A stretch of DNA of 64,000 bases, taken from NCBI GenBank assembly GCA_031771865.1, contig JASISA010000010.1:310001-374000 (forward strand). Reading direction: 5' to 3'. The DNA is from Nothophaeocryptopus gaeumannii (Eukaryota > Ascomycota > Dothideomycetes > Mycosphaerellales > Mycosphaerellaceae). A model generated the notes under the pieces. That model searched no databases. It saw nothing but the letters and a program-made list of their open reading frames with translations, and was not told the DNA's origin. This document shows, piece by piece, positions 1 through 8,888 of the stretch (its first letter is position 1; every line of letters begins with the position of its first letter). A program made the position numbers and the translations under genes.

Positions 1-17
1 ACACAAGACTCAGCACC

Positions 18-1136
18 ATGTCTACGGCAACAACATACTCAGCCTACCACATCCATAACCCCTCTCGATCCGTGCTCGACTCCAGCCCAGGCTTCGACTC
101 CCTCGTTCCCTCCCAAGACCCTCTTCCCCAAGCCCAGGACCTGGGCGAAAGTGAAGTCCTCATCAAAATCCACGCCGTCTCCCTTAACTTCCGCGACCTA
201 ATGATGCCAACCAACACAGCCCGCTACCCAATCCCCTCCAACCTCGTCCCCTGCTCGGACGCCGCAGGCGAAGTCATCGCCACCGGACCAAAAGTTTCGA
301 GAGTCGATAAGGGGGACAGAGTCTTTCCCATCTTCATCCAAAACTGGCTCTACGGCCCCTCGAATCCCACCTACTTCCCCGGCGTCCTAGGAAATCCCTC
401 AAACGGCGTGCTTCACGAATATGCCGTGTTCTCCTCCGAGAACCTCGTCGAGTTCCCGTCTTACTTGACCTACGAAGAGGCTTCTACTCTCCCCTGCTCA
501 GCAGTAACAGCCTGGAACGCGCTCTATCGCGGTCGTCAACCCCTCCACCCCGGCACGATAGTCCTCACGCAAGGAACAGGAGGCACATCTCTTTTCGCGC
601 TCCAATTCGCCACCCTCGCAGGCGCAGAAGTAATCGCCACAACTTCCTCTGCCACCAAAGCAGAAAAGCTCAAGGAGCTAGGAGCGAAACATGTAATCAA
701 CTACCGCTCAACACCCACCTGGGGCGAAGAAGCTAAGAAGCTCTCCTACGACGGTCAAGGAGCAGATCTTGTGGTCGAGATAGGAGGGCCGGCGACGATG
801 GAACAGTCCTACAAAGCCGTTCGAGGAGACGGGGAGATAGCCGTTATTGGACAGAGGAGTGTACAGCAAGATCCTTGTGGACACAAGGCCGAAGCCAAGG
901 ATACGACAGGGGAGTTCAGTATCGATGATGCGTTTCAATACTATGCATCTTTTCGAAAGGTCATGGTGGGGAATCGGGAGATGTTTGAGGAATTGAATAG
1001 GGCGATTGGAGTCAATCGGCTAAGGCCAGTGGTTGATGAGAAGATGTTTCGATTGGGGGAAGCGAGGGAGGCGTTTAGATATTTGTGGGATCAGAAGCAT
1101 TTTGGGAATGTGGTGATTCGAGTGGTGGAACCATGA
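18..1136 (+). CDS. Medium-chain (quinone oxidoreductase-like) dehydrogenase
   Basis: This is a single-exon protein of 372 residues in the medium-chain dehydrogenase/reductase superfamily. The N-terminal GroES-like domain spans roughly residues 35-150. The Rossmann nucleotide-binding segment TQGTGGTSLFALQ lies at about 184-196, followed by a strand ending in a motif typical of NADPH-dependent members. The GHE-type catalytic zinc signature is absent, which points to the zinc-independent quinone reductase-like branch rather than a classical alcohol dehydrogenase. The ATG at 18 sits in a good CACCATG context and the length is normal for the family. Substrate cannot be read from the sequence. The promoter lies almost entirely outside the window. 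Confidence 0.9.
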   Translation: MSTATTYSAYHIHNPSRSVLDSSPGFDSLVPSQDPLPQAQDLGESEVLIKIHAVSLNFRDLMMPTNTARYPIPSNLVPCSDAAGEVIATGPKVSRVDKGDRVFPIFIQNWLYGPSNPTYFPGVLGNPSNGVLHEYAVFSSENLVEFPSYLTYEEASTLPCSAVTAWNALYRGRQPLHPGTIVLTQGTGGTSLFALQFATLAGAEVIATTSSATKAEKLKELGAKHVINYRSTPTWGEEAKKLSYDGQGADLVVEIGGPATMEQSYKAVRGDGEIAVIGQRSVQQDPCGHKAEAKDTTGEFSIDDAFQYYASFRKVMVGNREMFEELNRAIGVNRLRPVVDEKMFRLGEAREAFRYLWDQKHFGNVVIRVVEP

Positions 1137-1385
1137 GTATGGGGATCGAATTTGCACACCTCATGCTTACTACGCCTAAGCAAGCCCGCCGTAAATGACC
1201 TCTGCATATCAGCAAACAAATGCAAAGTCCAATGATGAATCTCAATGCTATGCAATCTTATCCTCTTTCCTTCCCGGCTTCTCGCTCACTTCTTGAGTTT
1301 CCGTCCCTTGCTCGATCGACCGCGGCTCGAAAGCCTTCTGTTCATATGAGTTCTCGGGCTCGGCTCTTTCAGTTTCCTATTCAGC

Positions 1386-2263
1386 TTACTTCCCAGCCAA
1401 ATATCCAAACTTGCTCAACCGAATCCTCGGCACAATCCCAATAAGCGTCACCACACTAGCAACAACCACAGCCCAAAGCTGCATCCCCAGCACATTCACG
1501 TTGAAAGTCGTGAACGTGCTCGCGCAAATCGTAGCCAACATCAACACAATCGTCACATACCCTCCCACCCGATGATACTTATACAAGCTCTTCGCATTCG
1601 CCTCAACGCCATACAATCCCGGCAGGAAGTACTGCGTAATGCCCACCAACGCCTGCAGGATAATGAAGATGTAGGTGACGAGGCCGAAGATGGCGTGCGG
1701 GGATTCGAAGTGTGTGCCGTTGTGGTCGAATTTGTTGTATTCGATTACGACGAGGCCGGCGATGGCTGCGAGGACTCCGACGTCGTTGAGCGCGGCGTGG
1801 ACGTAGGTGCCTTGTTTCTTTTGGGTTGCCGTGTGGGTTGGTTGGACCACGAGGATGGCTTGAATTAGGAGGAGGAAGGCGGCGGAGTTGAGGAGCTGTA
1901 GATATGTCAGAAAGGCTGCAGGTCTTAGTGGATGCTTGATGTAGTCGTACCGGATGGGCGGAGAAGAGCATCAGGTCAGAGGACAAGACTGCTCCCCAAA
2001 CTATTGCTGCGATCTGCTTCCTGTCAGCATCATTCTCTGAGGCTCCGATGTGGTCTTATACTCACGATCCATACTCCTGCCTGCGCAACTACAGCCGTGC
2101 CTGCACACATGTCAGCTGCTGCCTCTCTCCTCGCTCCATGATTTCTGTTACCAATCACGAAGTTGTAGTATAGCGGCTTGCCCTCCTGCTGGCTCGCATC
2201 TCCTCTCTCACCCAACAAGGGCTCTTCCTCAGCCATCCCAGGCTGCCTGTTATTGCTCGACAT
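1386..2263 (-). CDS. Cytochrome b561 family transmembrane protein, four exons
   Basis: The four exons are 2152-2263, 2066-2100, 1951-2013 and 1386-1895. They are separated by introns of 51, 52 and 55 bases; the second and third have clear CTGAC branch sites. Spliced, they give 239 residues with about six membrane segments. Four histidines sit where cytochrome b561 proteins coordinate two haems: H69 (SAHP), H103 (YVHAAL), H137 (SPHAIF) and H178 (KYHRV). Family members move electrons across membranes, for example from ascorbate or to ferric iron; the donor and acceptor here are unknown. An in-frame ATG ten codons upstream at 2293 is an alternative start. The continuity MLFSAHP-LLNSAAFLLL across intron 3 strongly supports the splicing. 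Confidence 0.85.
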
Positions 2264-3008
2264 TCCTTCTTCTTCTGTAAGTCGCAAAGGCATACGGTTG
2301 CTCTGACTTCTTCTCGTGCCGCCTTGGCCGGTGTCTTCGTTCCAGGACCAGATCAGAGAAGTAGACCACGAAACACTTGGAACGTGGAGAGGTGAGTTTA
2401 AACAACAAGCCTCGAAACAGGACGTCCGGATCAGATAATGTATTCAGCCCAAGCTTGCCTGTCGTTGCTTGTATAAGCAGAAAGTATAAAGCATCATCGA
2501 CAACATGGAGGAGGGTATGAGCTCTTAACTGTATACAGGAGATGACGACTTCGATCCCCGCCTTGCCGTGCTTCACCTCATCAGCGTGATGTCTCTCAAG
2601 GATGCAGGCACGATTCCCGGCCAACTTCGAGATGCCTTGCGACGAATCAAATGCGCTGGATTGATCAGATCAAGGCGCTTGCTGACAGCTTGGCGGAACA
2701 TCGGCAATCGCGGTGTTCGGTGACCGATTGAAGGACGAAGCGCGAGTCAATCAATATTTGAATCAAGAGGACCGGCGACTGTTTCGGCGCCGTGCAATAT
2801 ACCACATGCCCTCCGAAAGGCTTTCGGGTCCGGTCCAGAAAGGGCCAGATATCAAGATCTCTTTTTGATGTGATCAAGCTTTCCACATGACACACCTTTA
2901 TCATGTCGTTCTGTCTCTAGTAGCACCTCTACGATGTTCTGTATACCATCTCACATTCATGTCTAGATCATCGTTCAGCCATCCGACACCAGTCAGTCAA
3001 CCGTCTCT
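2264..3008. other. Intergenic, no gene recognised
   Basis: This stretch lies between the 5' end of the cytochrome b561 gene and the 3' end of the phosphoesterase gene. Only short open frames without recognisable composition are seen on either strand. Confidence 0.6.
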
Positions 3009-3986
3009 TCAATCAGTCGAAGATTGCCAGAAACCCTGCCCAAGTCTGACAGTCTCACCTCCTGCACCATACCACAGGGCTCCTTTGCGGAACTCCAACC
3101 CCTTCTCCTCACCTACGATCCATTCGCCGCCTGGCTTGATCACACCGTCGTTCTGCTCAGGCCAGTACTCATTTTCGAGCCATTTGTTGATACTCTCGAT
3201 CGTCTCAACAAGCTTTGCAACTTTCGCCCGGTCCACGCTCCCGTCCGCGGTTTCGAAGTCGGACTTGGTGATGAACCTTCCAATGGTCAAGTGAGCCGAT
3301 GGAATTACATATCTGCTTGCAACCTTGACACCAGTCTTCGAAGCCAGGGTGAATAGATCCCGACGTAGGTGGTGATATGTATATAAGTCGTCGCCGACGT
3401 CTGTTGACGGGTTTGAGGTCTCTCCAGCAGCGGGAATCCAGGAAAGTGCCAGAGCCTGGGCATCGAAGCTGACGACCGGCTTGACAAGTCTCGCACGGTG
3501 GTTGAGTGTGTAGTCCGTGATCTCAGCAGCATGAGGTAAGATCTGCTTCACAAGACTATCAATCTCTGGTGCTGTAAGAGAGTGCGTGATCTCAAGAGCA
3601 GTCATATGGAGACTCAGAGGCGGCATGATCCACAGATTCGGCAACACATCTTTCAATCTGCGCTGGACTTCTGCTATTAGGTTGCGTACTCTCTCCGTTG
3701 GACGGGCCCAGAAGACGAGACAATGACGCGGATCTTGATAGCTAGGGTTCTGCTTTGGGTTCTCGAGCTTCGCCAGTATTTCATCGACAGTCACGCCTGA
3801 AAAGTCTGGTGAAAGGAGTTTGTCTTTCTGCTGAGCATTGCGATTTGTCCGATGGCTGTTATACCGGACTTGAATCTGAGCAGGATCATTCTTGCAGGAT
3901 TCTATCAAGTCATGGTATGGATTGTCCGACTTTACGCCATTGCCATCCGAGCCAGACAAGTCTTCGAATGTGTAATAGGCTGCCAT
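3009..3986 (-). CDS. 2H phosphoesterase-type protein (RNA ligase/cyclic phosphodiesterase-like)
   Basis: The protein has 325 residues from the ATG at 3986; the open frame extends 14 codons further only through a non-ATG codon. Two H-x-T motifs, HMT at residues 127-129 and HLT at 232-234, are about 105 residues apart, as expected for the paired catalytic histidines of the 2H phosphoesterase superfamily (2'-5' RNA ligase and cyclic nucleotide phosphodiesterase relatives). The N-terminal part (YYTFEDL, then a segment rich in NAQQKDKLL-type residues) resembles fungal members annotated as RNA ligase/cyclic nucleotide phosphodiesterase. Role in RNA end processing is inference from the family. An upstream ATG near 4115 with a plausible donor could add a short 5' exon, but this is unproven. 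Confidence 0.75.
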   Translation of the reverse strand: MAAYYTFEDLSGSDGNGVKSDNPYHDLIESCKNDPAQIQVRYNSHRTNRNAQQKDKLLSPDFSGVTVDEILAKLENPKQNPSYQDPRHCLVFWARPTERVRNLIAEVQRRLKDVLPNLWIMPPLSLHMTALEITHSLTAPEIDSLVKQILPHAAEITDYTLNHRARLVKPVVSFDAQALALSWIPAAGETSNPSTDVGDDLYTYHHLRRDLFTLASKTGVKVASRYVIPSAHLTIGRFITKSDFETADGSVDRAKVAKLVETIESINKWLENEYWPEQNDGVIKPGGEWIVGEEKGLEFRKGALWYGAGGETVRLGQGFWQSSTD

Positions 3987-4487
3987 TGTGTTCGCGTCGG
4001 AGCAAGTCGATCTGCTTCCGCTGGCCAAGGAGAAATCACGGTGGTCTGCAGTGCCTTAAACTGGTAGTCAGCAGTCTCTTCCTCACGCTCACTTGCATGG
4101 CCGCCATCTTGAACACTTTGATGTATCTGAAAGGGAAGATCGAGAACAGAGGGTGAGTCCTCTCATCGGCTCCACTTCACACCCCAGCCTCCTCCACCTT
4201 GCGAAGTACCTCAGGCCATACTGTCGACACTCTCTCATGGAACTCACCTCCTGCTACAGTGCCTGCAGGAGCTTCTCTTGTCTATGCATCAGGCTCCAAA
4301 GGTTGACGAAACAACGGTCTTGGTGATGTTTGACGGCCGGTCTGTTTGATTTGACTTGAAGTCGGAGACCAATAGTGGCTTAGTCACCCACATCGACCTC
4401 GCACCTCCCGCCTCACTGCAATTGCCTCCCTTGAGTAGGACCGGCAGTCCAGCATCTATGTTGGACGAATACCATACCTCAAGGACC

Positions 4488-5020
4488 TCATACCGAACCA
4501 ACACTATTCCTCCTCACACTTTCCAAATCAACCAAGCTCCAAACCTCCCTAATCTTCCACTTCCCATCATGAACCTCCCACCTATAAATCACATGCTCAA
4601 CAACCTCAAATCCCCCATCGCCTCCCTCCCTCTCCTTCACCTCTTTCAATTTGAACCCTACTCACCCTGTCAGCCCACACTCTCCCACAACTCATCCCAT
4701 CCCTCCCAATATCTCAACTCACCTACGAACTCCCGACAGCTAGCAGGCACTCTAAACACAATTCTCGGATGTATCATCCCCTCCCTCTCATCCTGCACAA
4801 ATCTCTCAATCCGTATCGTCGTGCCAGTCTGGATGATGTTGCGAACAATCAGAGCTTTGTAGCCTTCTAGGCCGAGGTGGCGGGAGTTGTGGACGACATT
4901 TGGATGGACGAGGGAATCCAAAGCGCCGAGGTCGATATTGGCGGGGTCTGGGTGGGAGTCGGGTTGGATTGCTGAGATGTAGGTTTCGTAGAGGTGGCGG
5001 AAGTTGGGCTCGGAAGTCAT
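4488..5020 (-). CDS. SnoaL-like (NTF2-fold) small protein, two exons
   Basis: Exon 1 is 4723-5020 and exon 2 is 4488-4657. They are joined over a 65-base intron with a GTGAGT donor, a GGCTGAC branch site and a TAG acceptor. Without splicing the frame ends early in a nonsensical tail. Spliced, it gives 155 residues ending in the family-like stretch around YRWEVHDGKWKIREVWSLVD. Proteins of this fold include polyketide cyclases, ketosteroid isomerases and many unassigned enzymes. HPNVVHNSRHLG near residue 39 fits the conserved pocket region of fungal SnoaL-like proteins. No biosynthetic neighbours are present, so no pathway is assigned. Confidence 0.72.
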
Positions 5021-5403
5021 GACGGTGTCTTTGTTGTTAGGTTGGTGGTTCTGGAGTAGCTACACTGCTCAAGTGAGGGTATTGTCGATGTAGGTAGCAC
5101 AAGATTCATTTGTAATCAAGGAACAAATTGAAGCGAGGAAGTGAAACGAGAATCATCATACTTTCTTTTCTCATGGCATTTGAATTGTACCCATGAAGAC
5201 TCGAGATACATGAACCAAGGCCATGACGAGAGACGAAAAACGCCCAAAGTATCCGCAACAGCACGCCTGAACAACCCCCGTGAGACACCACTCGTGGGCC
5301 GACCTCGAGCTCATAGCCTTCTTTTGCTCGTCCTTGGCCGCCGTATGCGCATGCTTCGTAGAAGCATCTAAAAGGTCTGGATCTTGTGGAAACGGGTCTG
5401 CAT

Positions 5404-6363
5404 CTATTGAGCCGCTGGCTCGTCGTCCTCGCCGGCAAGTGCGGTTCGCTTCTGCTGGATACGCTCTTGTCTCCGCTCGCGGGCAGCCTTGGTCTTCGCA
5501 CGCTTGGCGTCCATCTCTGCCTTGAGCTTCTCCTCACGCTGCTTCTCGGCCTTGGCCTTGTGAATCTGCAAGCGCGAAAGTCAGTATTGGGGTTTGACTT
5601 TCGATGACCACGTGATGTCATCGTGAATGGTGGGGGTAGACGTACGTGCTCAACCAAAGCACGCTTGTGCTTGAAGGTGTTACCCTTGCTCAAGTGGTAG
5701 AGCTCGTGGTAGAGGTGCTTGTCAATCTTGCCGGCGGCACGGTACTTGACAAGCAGGCGGCGGAGGACACGGAGACGGCGCATCCACATGACCTGGCTGT
5801 GCGGTGTATCAGCGTATGTTCTTGATGCAATTCCTCATCTTTCCCAAGTGTGTTCTCCTCTCAGTGATTATCCAACCCATAGCCTCCTCTTACTCGCTCT
5901 CTCCTGCAAGACTTTCGGTGCAGCTTACCTTGGCATACGCGCATCGGCAGTACCCTTCCTCTTACCGAAACCACGGTGTCGTCCAATTCGGCGGGCGGCG
6001 GTGAGCTCCCGGGCGCGGGCACGCGAGTGAACGGTGACTGGCTTTCGGATGATGAGGCCATCAGCAATGAGCTTGCGGATGGTCTGGCGGGAGTTGGCGT
6101 TGGAGATCTCGTTGACCTCATTCGGGTCGAGCCAGATCTTGCGCTTTCCGCAGTCGGCGACGGAGGCCGCGAGGCGCTTCTGGGTGCGGAGGTTGACCCT
6201 ACAGGAGCCATTGTGTTAGTATCTCGCCGGAGGGTGGTATCTGAAGAGGGTGCGAAGTGTCGTCGAGGTGCCGGGCGCAGTGGTGTCCGTAGGAAACGTA
6301 TCTGAAGCAGGCGGAATGGAATGCGGAATGGGATAAGATGCAGTGTACGGAGCTTGCTTACAT
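5404..6363 (-). CDS. RPL19: 60S ribosomal protein eL19, start codon split by an intron
   Basis: Coding segments are 6362-6363, 5929-6198, 5646-5796 and 5404-5565, giving 194 residues, the normal length of eL19. The N-terminus VNLRTQKRLAASV, the basic core GKRKGTADARMP and the segment LVKYRAAGKIDKHLYHELYH are unmistakable. Intron 1 (163 bases, donor GTAAGC, branch TACTAAC, acceptor TAG) separates AT from the G of the initiation codon. Introns 2 and 3 are 132 and 80 bases with good signals. The C-terminal helix is rich in KAKAEKQREEK-type residues and protrudes toward the 40S subunit in known ribosomes. A 14-base tandem repeat lies about 190 bases upstream. Confidence 0.93.
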
Positions 6364-6550
6364 CTTTGTTGTCGTTTGGCGATGGTCGTCGATGGGTGGT
6401 GCGATGCAGCGGTCGCTGTTCTCAAGCCTTCAAAGACGAGGTTGCTCTTGCTTGTGGGCGTAAATTCAGATCTGGCCCGTGCACGCCAAGAAAGAAGGAA
6501 AGTGCGGAGATTCACGCCTGAGGTACCAAGTTCAGCTGCTCCAGCTTCCT

Positions 6551-6578
6551 CTCACCACGTCAATCTCACCACGTCAAC
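6551..6578. promoter_or_regulatory. Tandem 14-base repeat containing CACGTCA upstream of eL19
   Basis: Two adjacent copies of ctcaccacgtcaa(t/c) sit about 190 bases upstream of the eL19 initiation codon. Each copy carries CCACGTCA, which resembles CRE/bHLH-type sites. Position and duplication suggest a promoter element; the binding factor is unknown. Confidence 0.4.
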
Positions 6579-6907
6579 TCTCACTCTCGCACGATGTGTC
6601 AAATGATTCATGACGGTTTTCGCCGCATGCATCTTGTTGAATCTATTGGAGATGGCTTGAGCAGTGGCGCAAAGGTGAAGAGAACTCTCATACTATGTCA
6701 ATGCTATCTAGCCAAGGATCAGAGTTGCAATTGTCTTCCTGCTGTCTTGATCGAAGCAGAACACCACGCCGATGAGAAGACTCCATGGTCTTAATGCTGC
6801 CATCTGCGCCCGCTACACCGCCCAGGCCATGCAGCGCGACGACGAAGCTATCTCTGATCGTAATGCCAAGTCTACTGACACATCCAGAACTTCCACTCAG
6901 CCCGGCG
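6579..6907. other. Intergenic, no gene recognised
   Basis: This is the stretch between the eL19 upstream region and the end of the next minus-strand gene. Overlapping short frames on both strands show no family resemblance. Confidence 0.5.
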
Positions 6908-7557
6908 TCAACTAATATCTTTCCTTCTACCGCCTTGCAGACTCTTCGCTTGCTGGATCGCGTACCAAACGTCGGAGCGCGCTGCTCTTCTCCTACGAGA
7001 GTCCTTGAGGCAAGGTGCAGAGTCCCCGTCCTCACTTTCTGTGTGCCGCGTCTTCACCCACTCCTTGCTAAGCTTCGCGATTACATACAGAATCGTTGAT
7101 TGAAGAGGCTCGGGGACAAGCATTGGGATTAGGACCTTGTCGAAATTAAGCTTGTTATAGATCGCATTCGGTGTATACATGCGTGCCAGCCACGCCACGC
7201 GGCTTTCGTACGAAGGGCCAAACGCGCAAACCGAGGCGAGGAACAGGCGTAGCATTGACACAGCCGCCATACTGTTGTTGATCAGATCCCTCGCCGGCTT
7301 CAGAAATTGCTGTTCAATGTAAGTATCGGAGCAGTGAGCTGCCAGACCAAATCGTAGTCCCTGAACGCTGAAAGGTTACTCTGTCGCATCATGAATGATA
7401 AAGGAAAAGCGATCGCTCGGAGAACAAAAGCGCTATCATGCTACGGATGTCGGTATACTTACAAGGGTAGGATGGCATGTCGCAACTCAAGCTTTGACAG
7501 GGTGATGGTTTCTCGCCAGGCTTGGCAATCGCGTACTGGATCATTTTGAGATTTCAT
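6908..7557 (-). CDS. Conserved-looking protein of unknown function, two exons
   Basis: Exon 1 is 7463-7557 and exon 2 is 6908-7367, with a 95-base intron (donor GTAAGT, acceptor TTTCAG). The product would be 184 residues. Splicing joins two segments of clearly protein-like composition: SKLELRHAILP, then VQGLRFGLAAHCSDTYIEQQ, and later ARMYTPNAIYNKLNFDKVLI. It has a basic tail and no signal peptide or membrane segment. I do not recognise the family. The proposed ATG lies inside the last codons of the upstream PQ-loop gene in another frame, so the true start may be elsewhere or the two genes may be joined by further splicing. Treat the model as provisional. Confidence 0.5.
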
Positions 7558-8395
7558 CGTCGGGTGCTGAGATAGGCTGTAACGCATTCGCTCGTGACCG
7601 CACATTTGCATCTGACGAAGGCGTTCGAAATACCGATGTCGAAGACGGCACCTCGAATAACGCAATCGGCTCTGGTTCGACGTGCTCCGGTGCATCCCGA
7701 CGCAAAGAACTTCTGCGACTTCTCTCTTTCCTCATCTGGCTCTTGACCCATGGCAAGAGGTTGTAGTACCCTCCAGCTGCAAAGACTCCAATCCAGAGTC
7801 CCAGTTCAGCGGCATAGATAACCAGGCCTAAGATGTCCAGTTGTCGCTCAAAGACTACAGATATGATCGAAGTCAGATCACCTAGTGCATCTATCCCGAC
7901 AAACAGGAATGATATGCCTCTCACGGTCCTGTGGACGTAGATGTCCCAGTAATGCCGCAGAACACCTAGAGCCAGGAACAACGCCGCCAGGACAGCCATC
8001 AAGGTCACTGGCCAGTGTACTCCTCTTTCGACACCGATCTTCAGAGCGAAGACCAGTGCGACTTCGATGGCTCCCATAACGGCAGCGATGGGAACAACGA
8101 CTGCCAGTGATCGTATGATGCTCCATCCTCGCTCATAGTAGAAGCACTGGATCCAGGTAGCGAGACTGAGAACGGACAGGAGCTGCGGCTGTATTTGTAG
8201 AGCAATGTTGAAGTTTGAAACAATGTTGTATACTCCGAGAGGCACACCTGCCCAAGCCCAGAACATCATCATCGTCGGTTGGAGGCCTGTGGCATTGTGT
8301 CGGCGGTAGTTGATGATGATCTGTGGGATGAGCTGGACTGACCAGCAGACCGCGCCGAGTGTGCCAAAGACATTACTGATGGCTGGGTTGTCCAT
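7541..8395 (-). CDS. PQ-loop repeat membrane protein
   Basis: This is a single-exon protein of 284 residues with about seven hydrophobic segments between residues 8 and 225. A PQ-loop motif, QLIPQII, lies at about residues 21-27 in the first helix. The remaining tail is hydrophilic and Arg/Ser-rich. PQ-loop proteins include lysosomal/vacuolar amino-acid exporters and SWEET-like carriers; substrate here is not deducible. The second PQ motif expected in seven-helix members is not obvious, so it may belong to a divergent fungal subgroup. The ATG at 8395 follows AAG and is the first in the frame. Its 3' end overlaps the proposed start of the next minus-strand gene by 17 bases. Confidence 0.8.
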   Translation of the reverse strand: MDNPAISNVFGTLGAVCWSVQLIPQIIINYRRHNATGLQPTMMMFWAWAGVPLGVYNIVSNFNIALQIQPQLLSVLSLATWIQCFYYERGWSIIRSLAVVVPIAAVMGAIEVALVFALKIGVERGVHWPVTLMAVLAALFLALGVLRHYWDIYVHRTVRGISFLFVGIDALGDLTSIISVVFERQLDILGLVIYAAELGLWIGVFAAGGYYNLLPWVKSQMRKERSRRSSLRRDAPEHVEPEPIALFEVPSSTSVFRTPSSDANVRSRANALQPISAPDDEISK

Positions 8396-8888
8396 CTTCT
8401 GGAAGGCGAGGTCGAAGGAAGTGAAACCTGAGGGCCCAGATGGCGTTCCAATTGAGTTCAGGGTGGTCTTTGTCTTCGGTGTTAAGTCCGTACACAGCGA
8501 GTGCCAAGGCCAGGACAGGAAAGAGAAATCAACAAACGTCGTCGATGCCAGGTGAAGGAATGTCCGCAGTGCACACGCTTATAGATATACGACCTTCATG
8601 CATGTAATTGTAGATGAGATGCCGTGAAGTTGCTGTTGAACCAGCGGATACTTACTGCACCCATACCCACTAGCCCGATCGGCACAGCTCGCCGAACCAT
8701 CCACCAAAATCTTGGCCCGTGGCATCTTCTTTGCTCCTTCCCATATCCGTCTCGCACCACCCCATCTAGACCTCACCGCCGATGGAACAAGCTCGGTGAT
8801 ATCGAGCCTCCGACCACACCCCTTCCAACCCCAGCGCCTCCAATATCTTCCACCGCAGCTCTCCGCCAGCTACTTAATAACTACTGCC
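8396..8888. other. Divergent promoter region between PQ-loop gene and BFR1
   Basis: This is a gene-free stretch between two divergently transcribed genes. The 8700-8880 part is pyrimidine-rich and cytosine-rich, as in 5' leaders of strongly expressed fungal genes, and ends in ACTGCCATGGCC at the BFR1 start. Confidence 0.5.
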
